This document shows, one piece after another, positions 6,791 to 10,167 of a stretch of DNA of 10,167 nt. Within the stretch, counting starts at the first letter, position 1. Every line of letters starts with the position of its first letter. The stretch covers positions 30,904-41,070 of the forward strand of contig DHSB01000012.1 in NCBI GenBank assembly GCA_002408385.1, given 5' to 3'. Source of the stretch: Myxococcales bacterium UBA5297. Its GTDB lineage: Bacteria; Myxococcota; Myxococcia; Myxococcales; UBA5297. The notes under the pieces are model-generated. The model was not told the origin of the DNA, did not search any database, and was given only the letters and a program-made list of their open reading frames with translations. Position numbers and translations under genes: made by a program.

Positions 6791-8938
6791 ATGCGCCTGA
6801 CCACAAGAGAGATCGCGTTCGCCCTGCTCTGCCTCGGGCTCGTCGCCTGCCCTGAGGAGAAGTCCGAGCCCGACGCCGGCGAGCCGCCGTCGGTCGCCGA
6901 CACCTGCGACAGCGCCGAGGCCGCCGCGGCCGGCGAGGCCTGCAGGCTCGCGCTCGGCGAAGAGCGGCAGGGGCACATCTCGCCGCTCTCCGACGTCGAC
7001 TGGTACGCGATCGACGTCCCCGAGCCGCTCCCCGCGCGCGCGCTGCTCACCGTGACGGCGCAGTACCGGGTCCCGGCGACTCCGGTCACGCTCGTCGTCA
7101 ACCTGCTGCGCGCCGACGGCGTCTCCTCGCTCGGCCTGGCGACTGATCCGCGTCCGCGCGGCGCGCCCGGCCCGGCGCAGGTGGTCGCGCGGCTGCAGCC
7201 TCCGCTCGGCCCGGGCGCCGGCCGCTACTTCGTCGTCGTCAGCCACGATACCGGCGCCGACGACCCGGCGGCCGACCGCAAGAACCCCTATTTCCTGACG
7301 GCCTCGCTCACCTCCGATCCCGACGTGAACGAGCCGAACGACCAGACCCCGAGCACCATCGCCCTCGGCGCCTGCGGCACCGCCACCGCTCAGGGCGCGC
7401 TGTCCACCGCGGGCGACGTCGACCTCTTCTCCTTCGAGCTGCAGCCCTGCCAGGGCCGCACGATCCTCCAGCTTTCCCTGACCGCGCCGGCCTCGAGCGC
7501 GGGCATCCGCGCCTCTTACGCGCTCGAAGGTCCCGACGGCCCGGTCGCGATGGACAACGCCACCAACCCGTTCACGGCCCAGAAGCTCCTCACCGCGCGC
7601 CTTGTGCCGGCCGGCAGCTACACGCTTCGGGTCCAGGGCTACAAGGCGCCGACGGAGACGCGGGACCCGCCGGGCGATCCGAGCTTCATTTACGACCTGA
7701 GCCTCGCCCTCTTCCCGGACGCCGACGCCAACGAAGGCGCGAGCGGCAACGACTCTTTGACCAACGCGACGGACGCGGGGCTCAGCCTCGGCGGCGTCGC
7801 GCGCACCTTCACCGGCCGGTTGAGCTACGTCGGCGACCAGGACCTGTTCGAGATAGCCAACCCCGGCTCACGGGCGCGCCTCCACTACCGGCTGCGCTAC
7901 TCCGGCGCGCCGGGCCGATTCGAATCGGTGCCGACGCTGCAGCCGCGCGATCTCGAGGTCTTCACTGCCACGGCCACGGCGAACGACTGCCGCGCCAACT
8001 GCCCGAACGGCAACGGCGAGGCCTCCGGCTGGTGTGCGCGCAGCCAATGCCTGTGGCAGCGCAGGGTCGAGGAGGCCACCGTCGACTTCGGCAACTTCGA
8101 GGGCCAGGTGCAGCTCGCCGCCTCCGGTCCGCTCTATCTGAAGGTCGGCTACCAGGGCTCGGAAGGCGCCGACGATCAGGAGTACACGCTCGTCCTCTCG
8201 CTCAACCCCGACACCGCCGACGAGGCCAGCGGCCCGCACGACCGCGACAACGCCATCGTGGTCAACCTGCCGAACGACGGGACGACGACGCTCGGGCACG
8301 GCCGCGGCGCGCGCAGCCCCAACCTCGCGCCCAACGAGCTCGAGGCCATCGCGCGCGGGCCGAGCGACTACGACGCGGTCGACGACACCGACTTCTTCGA
8401 GATGCGCTTCCAGCCGCTGCGCCCGCCTCCACCGCCGGATGGCGGGATGCCCGAAGACGCGGGCGTGCTCGACCACACGCTCACCCTCGCCTGGCTCATC
8501 CCGCCGGCCCAGGGCCAGCGCACCGGCGAGCGCTCGCACGACCTCGGCATGCGCCTGCACTTCTGCGAAGACCCGGCCTGCGAACGGGTGATCACCACGC
8601 GCGGCTTCCTCGGCTACAAGGCCGGCACGGCTCAGGTCTGGTACCACCAGGCCAACCTCGGCATCGACGGCGGCATCGCGCCGCAAGAGGCCTATGAGCT
8701 CGATCAGAACGCGGGCAGCTTCGGGATGCGCGAGGTGATGTGCACCTGCATCGACGCGAAGTACGCGGCGGCCGGGAAGTTCTGGGTCGAGCTGCAGGCG
8801 CACAACCGCGCCAGTTACGACGACGCGCAGGTGAAGCTCTCGATGTCGGTCGGGCCCTACCCGCCCACGGTCACCGATGACGAGGGGAACACGTTCCAGT
8901 GCCCGATGCCCTGCCAATGGGTGGAGAAGTCCAAATGA
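6791..8938 (+). CDS. Multi-module PPC-like beta-sandwich lipoprotein
   Basis: This 715-residue product has a lipobox L17-V-A-C20, followed by an acidic/Pro stretch with a DAGEPP linker. Four modules are marked by the aromatic-acidic signature DxD[FWLY][FY], at residues 68-72, 209-213, 349-353 and 532-536 (the last as DDTDFF). The 141-, 140- and 183-residue intervals suggest tandem beta-sandwich domains. The sequence NEPND before the second module is a hallmark of pre-peptidase C-terminal (PPC) domains, which bind surfaces or carbohydrate or act as spacers beside enzymes; no enzyme domain is present here. A Cys cluster near residues 400-421 and more Cys in the last 150 residues suggest disulfides and export. 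It begins 12 bases after the third VWA gene; AAGGGG at 6777-6782 overlaps that gene's stop and acts as ribosome site. Same operon, so probably part of the same envelope assembly. A match to a specific characterised protein is not recognised. Confidence 0.9.
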   Translation: MRLTTREIAFALLCLGLVACPEEKSEPDAGEPPSVADTCDSAEAAAAGEACRLALGEERQGHISPLSDVDWYAIDVPEPLPARALLTVTAQYRVPATPVTLVVNLLRADGVSSLGLATDPRPRGAPGPAQVVARLQPPLGPGAGRYFVVVSHDTGADDPAADRKNPYFLTASLTSDPDVNEPNDQTPSTIALGACGTATAQGALSTAGDVDLFSFELQPCQGRTILQLSLTAPASSAGIRASYALEGPDGPVAMDNATNPFTAQKLLTARLVPAGSYTLRVQGYKAPTETRDPPGDPSFIYDLSLALFPDADANEGASGNDSLTNATDAGLSLGGVARTFTGRLSYVGDQDLFEIANPGSRARLHYRLRYSGAPGRFESVPTLQPRDLEVFTATATANDCRANCPNGNGEASGWCARSQCLWQRRVEEATVDFGNFEGQVQLAASGPLYLKVGYQGSEGADDQEYTLVLSLNPDTADEASGPHDRDNAIVVNLPNDGTTTLGHGRGARSPNLAPNELEAIARGPSDYDAVDDTDFFEMRFQPLRPPPPPDGGMPEDAGVLDHTLTLAWLIPPAQGQRTGERSHDLGMRLHFCEDPACERVITTRGFLGYKAGTAQVWYHQANLGIDGGIAPQEAYELDQNAGSFGMREVMCTCIDAKYAAAGKFWVELQAHNRASYDDAQVKLSMSVGPYPPTVTDDEGNTFQCPMPCQWVEKSK

Positions 8939-8939
8939 T

Positions 8940-8945
8940 GGGAGG
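8940..8945 (+). promoter_or_regulatory. Ribosome binding site deciding the start at 8950
   Basis: GGGAGG lies four bases before ATG 8950. The in-frame ATGs at 8899, 8935 and 8938 are earlier; 8935/8938 overlap the previous stop but would add a few non-signal residues, so 8950 is preferred. Confidence 0.55.
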
Positions 8946-8949
8946 CGTC

Positions 8950-9369
8950 ATGCAGCTCAAGTCGTTGGCGTTGCTCGTTTCGGCAGCTCTCCTCGCGTGC
9001 GGCGAATCGCTCCCCGACAAGCCGCAGATAGAGCCCGACCGCACCGAGGTCTGGTTCCCGGCCGCCGATCCGAACGGCGCGGTCTGGGTCGGAACCTCGC
9101 TCACCGAGACCCTGCAGCTCAAGAACGGCGGCATCGAGGCGCTGAGCATCAGCGAGGTGAGCATCGGCGGCGCGAACGCCGACCGCTTCACCGCGGAGAT
9201 CGACAAGAAGAGCGTCGAGAGCGAGCAGCGGGCGTTCGTCAAGCTGACCTTCACGCCGCTGGAGCCCGGCAAGCACTCGGCCGAGCTCACCGTGGTCTCG
9301 AACGCCGAGAACACCCCGACGCTGAAGATCCCACTCGGCGCGACGGCCGTGGCGCCGCCGGCCAATTGA
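8950..9369 (+). CDS. Small lipoprotein with ASH/HYDIN-like (choice-of-anchor D type) Ig domain
   Basis: This 139-residue product has a clean lipoprotein signal peptide ending L14-L-A-C17. The rest, about residues 24-135, fits one immunoglobulin-like ASH/SPD-2/HYDIN domain, often annotated as choice-of-anchor D. Visible signs are the strand pattern around VWVGTSLTETLQLKNGG, the turn NADRFTAEI, and the ending FTPLEPGKHSAEL...VSNAENTP...IPLGATA. Such domains are usually found in secreted or surface proteins and serve as binding or spacer modules. The gene follows the PPC-like gene by 11 bases and is most likely the last member of the tight operon. No catalytic residues are apparent. The start could be a few codons earlier (8935), which would not change the mature protein. 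Confidence 0.85.
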   Translation: MQLKSLALLVSAALLACGESLPDKPQIEPDRTEVWFPAADPNGAVWVGTSLTETLQLKNGGIEALSISEVSIGGANADRFTAEIDKKSVESEQRAFVKLTFTPLEPGKHSAELTVVSNAENTPTLKIPLGATAVAPPAN

Positions 9370-9472
9370 TCGACGGCGGAGCTCCTTTCGGCGCCGGCGC
9401 TCCATCGACGCCGGTGCTCGGATGGACGACGGTGCTCCTATCGACAGCGGAGCTCGTATGGACGGCGGAGCT
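9369..9472. repeat. 18-bp tandem repeat in the gap after the ASH lipoprotein
   Basis: About six imperfect units with consensus close to CCnATsGACGGCGGAGCT: 9369-9383 (partial), 9384-9401, 9402-9418, 9419-9436, 9437-9454 and 9455-9472. All full units are 18 bp except the third, which is 17 bp. Read in frame the units give the hexapeptide [I/M]DxGA[P/R], the Asp-Gly-Ala-Pro linker type common in myxobacterial lipoproteins. The unit of 17 bp breaks the frame, and no unit is in frame with the gene on its left. It may be a decayed linker-coding tract, or a non-coding repeat. Confidence 0.75.
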
Positions 9473-9483
9473 CCAGCTCCGCC
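9464..9483. terminator. Perfect inverted repeat, candidate transcript hairpin between two lipoprotein genes
   Basis: GGCGGAGCT at 9464-9472 and AGCTCCGCC at 9475-9483 are exact reverse complements. A usable stem would be seven G/C-rich pairs with a six-base loop. It sits 95 bases after the ASH gene stop. No T-tract follows on either strand, so an intrinsic terminator is not proven; it may instead end the message with Rho, stabilise its 3' end, or be a by-product of the tandem repeat meeting its own complement. Confidence 0.4.
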
Positions 9484-9547
9484 CCCGATCGCACGACAGA
9501 CGAAGTTGGAGCTTCATCCTCCATCCCCCCGCCGCTTAGAGATTTCG

Positions 9548-10015
9548 ATGCCACTCCGCTCCTGGATCACCGCAGCCGCGTTCGCGACCCTCCTCTCCGC
9601 CTGCGCCGATCCCGAGGAGCAGTTCAAGGCCGGCCGGCTCTACGACGCCTGCGACCGCGCGTGGCCGGTCTGCACGACGACCGGCGGCTGTGTCGTCGGC
9701 AACGCGCAGTACCTCGAAGGCCGCTTCCCTGGGACCAGGCGCTTCGTCGTGCGCACGCAAGGTCAGGCCGAGATCGCCGTCCTGATGCTCCTGAAGACTC
9801 AGGGAGCCACCGGCGCCGAGACGCGCTTCGAATGGAACGAGGCGGGCTGCGGCACGAAGTCAGTCGAGGCTATCGAGGGGTTGAGCCTCTTCAAGGAGTA
9901 CGAGGCACTCGGCGAGGTGCGCCGGGTCGCCAAGGTCCATCGCGAGGGCGACCATCTGATCGAAATCACCAGCGATGCGACCGCCGACTACCTGCTGAAG
10001 GTCGAGGTCCGGTAG
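9548..10015 (+). CDS. Small Cys-rich lipoprotein of unknown function
   Basis: This 155-residue product has a canonical lipobox, L16-S-A-C19, then ADPEEQF. Four further cysteines (C35, C42, C48, C101) could form two disulfides in the envelope. The body alternates short strands (RRFVVRT, AEIAVLMLL, TRFEWNE) and ends ITSDATADYLLKVEVR, suggesting a compact beta domain. I recognise no named family; similar proteins with a GRFPG...FVVR core and this kind of ending appear to occur in other myxobacteria, but I cannot confirm this here. Start: ATG 9548 begins the signal peptide; AGAGA at 9538-9542 is a weak ribosome site. The same frame is open back to ATG 9422 through the tandem repeat, but that would bury the signal peptide. 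It follows a 178-bp gap, so it may have its own promoter, though none is clear. Confidence 0.85.
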   Translation: MPLRSWITAAAFATLLSACADPEEQFKAGRLYDACDRAWPVCTTTGGCVVGNAQYLEGRFPGTRRFVVRTQGQAEIAVLMLLKTQGATGAETRFEWNEAGCGTKSVEAIEGLSLFKEYEALGEVRRVAKVHREGDHLIEITSDATADYLLKVEVR

Positions 10016-10035
10016 GGGCGCGCGCGGTGCGCCTC
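10015..10035. terminator. Possible hairpin after the last lipoprotein gene
   Basis: Seven pairs (10015-10021 with 10029-10035, including one G-T wobble) and a seven-base loop begin at the last base of the stop codon. No T-run follows. It lies between convergent genes, a sensible place for a terminator, but GC-rich DNA forms such stems often by chance. Confidence 0.25.
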
Positions 10036-10088
10036 AGCTCGTTCCGGCTTGTCCAAGCAACTTGGGCGCAATCCGGTCATCCCGAGCT

Positions 10089-10167
10089 TCACACCGGGGC
10101 CTTGCCCGGCTGTGTCCCGTGAACGAACAGCAGATTGCCGTAGGGCCAGCCGTGCGCGCGAGCAAGT
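10089..10167 (-). CDS. C-terminal end of a convergent gene (N-terminus outside window)
   Basis: The minus frame is open from the window edge to TGA at 10091-10089, coding 25 residues that include HGWPYGNLLFVHGTQPG. Third codon positions are mostly G or C, as in the other genes, and the residue mix looks like a folded protein end. It is too short to assign a family. If real, it is convergent with the small Cys-rich lipoprotein, with 73 bases between their stops. Chance open frame in GC-rich DNA remains possible. Confidence 0.5.
   Translation of the reverse strand, partial: LARAHGWPYGNLLFVHGTQPGKAPV

Noticed and set aside
4958..7246. Minus-strand open frame of 762 codons spanning three plus-strand genes
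   Set aside because: It crosses gene boundaries of a convincing operon, and its translation is low-complexity.
9369..9472. CRISPR array
   Set aside because: The units are contiguous 18-bp repeats with no spacers, and no cas gene is present.
9422..9547. N-terminal extension of the last lipoprotein through the tandem repeat
   Set aside because: The signal peptide must be N-terminal and begins at ATG 9548. The extension is kept only as a slippage hypothesis.

Overview
The window is very GC-rich, densely coding DNA with strong G/C preference at third codon positions. It carries many lipoprotein signal peptides, aspartate-rich DxDxDG repeats and 'DAGxP'-type linkers. This combination is typical of Myxococcota or related former Deltaproteobacteria; the assignment is an inference from style, as no marker gene is present. 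There is no rRNA, tRNA, transposase, CRISPR array or phage gene. No gene-free stretch exceeds 180 bp.

Left part (1-1502, minus strand): a two-gene operon read leftward. A small secreted protein (1065-1502) is followed by a protein with an N-terminal FHA domain and a long Ala/Pro-rich linker, which runs off the window start (1-1068). Their stop and start codons overlap in GTGA. A plausible sigma70-type promoter (TTGACA, 18-bp spacer, CTTACT) lies in the 104-bp divergent region. A palindromic repeat-like sequence sits inside the FHA linker coding region.

Main part (1607-9369, plus strand): a tight run of five lipoprotein genes. The first three (1607-3199, 3237-5120, 5117-6778) are diverged tandem paralogues. 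Each has a lipobox followed by Thr-Asp-Ala, a von Willebrand A-like domain, exactly five DxDxDG calcium-binding-type repeats with matching spacing, and a shared C-terminal beta-type domain. The first has lost every MIDAS metal-binding motif; the other two keep them. They are followed by a four-module PPC-like lipoprotein (6791-8938) and a short ASH/HYDIN-like (choice-of-anchor D type) lipoprotein (8950-9369).

Right part (9370-10167): a 178-bp gap holds an 18-bp tandem repeat and a perfect hairpin. A sixth lipoprotein (9548-10015) of unknown function follows. The last 79 bases carry the C-terminal end of a convergent minus-strand gene.

Taken together, the plus-strand genes look like an envelope or surface assembly, probably Ca2+-stabilised and adhesive, made of two MIDAS-competent VWA proteins, one MIDAS-less relative and accessory beta-sandwich lipoproteins. 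This role is inferred from domain content and gene order only.
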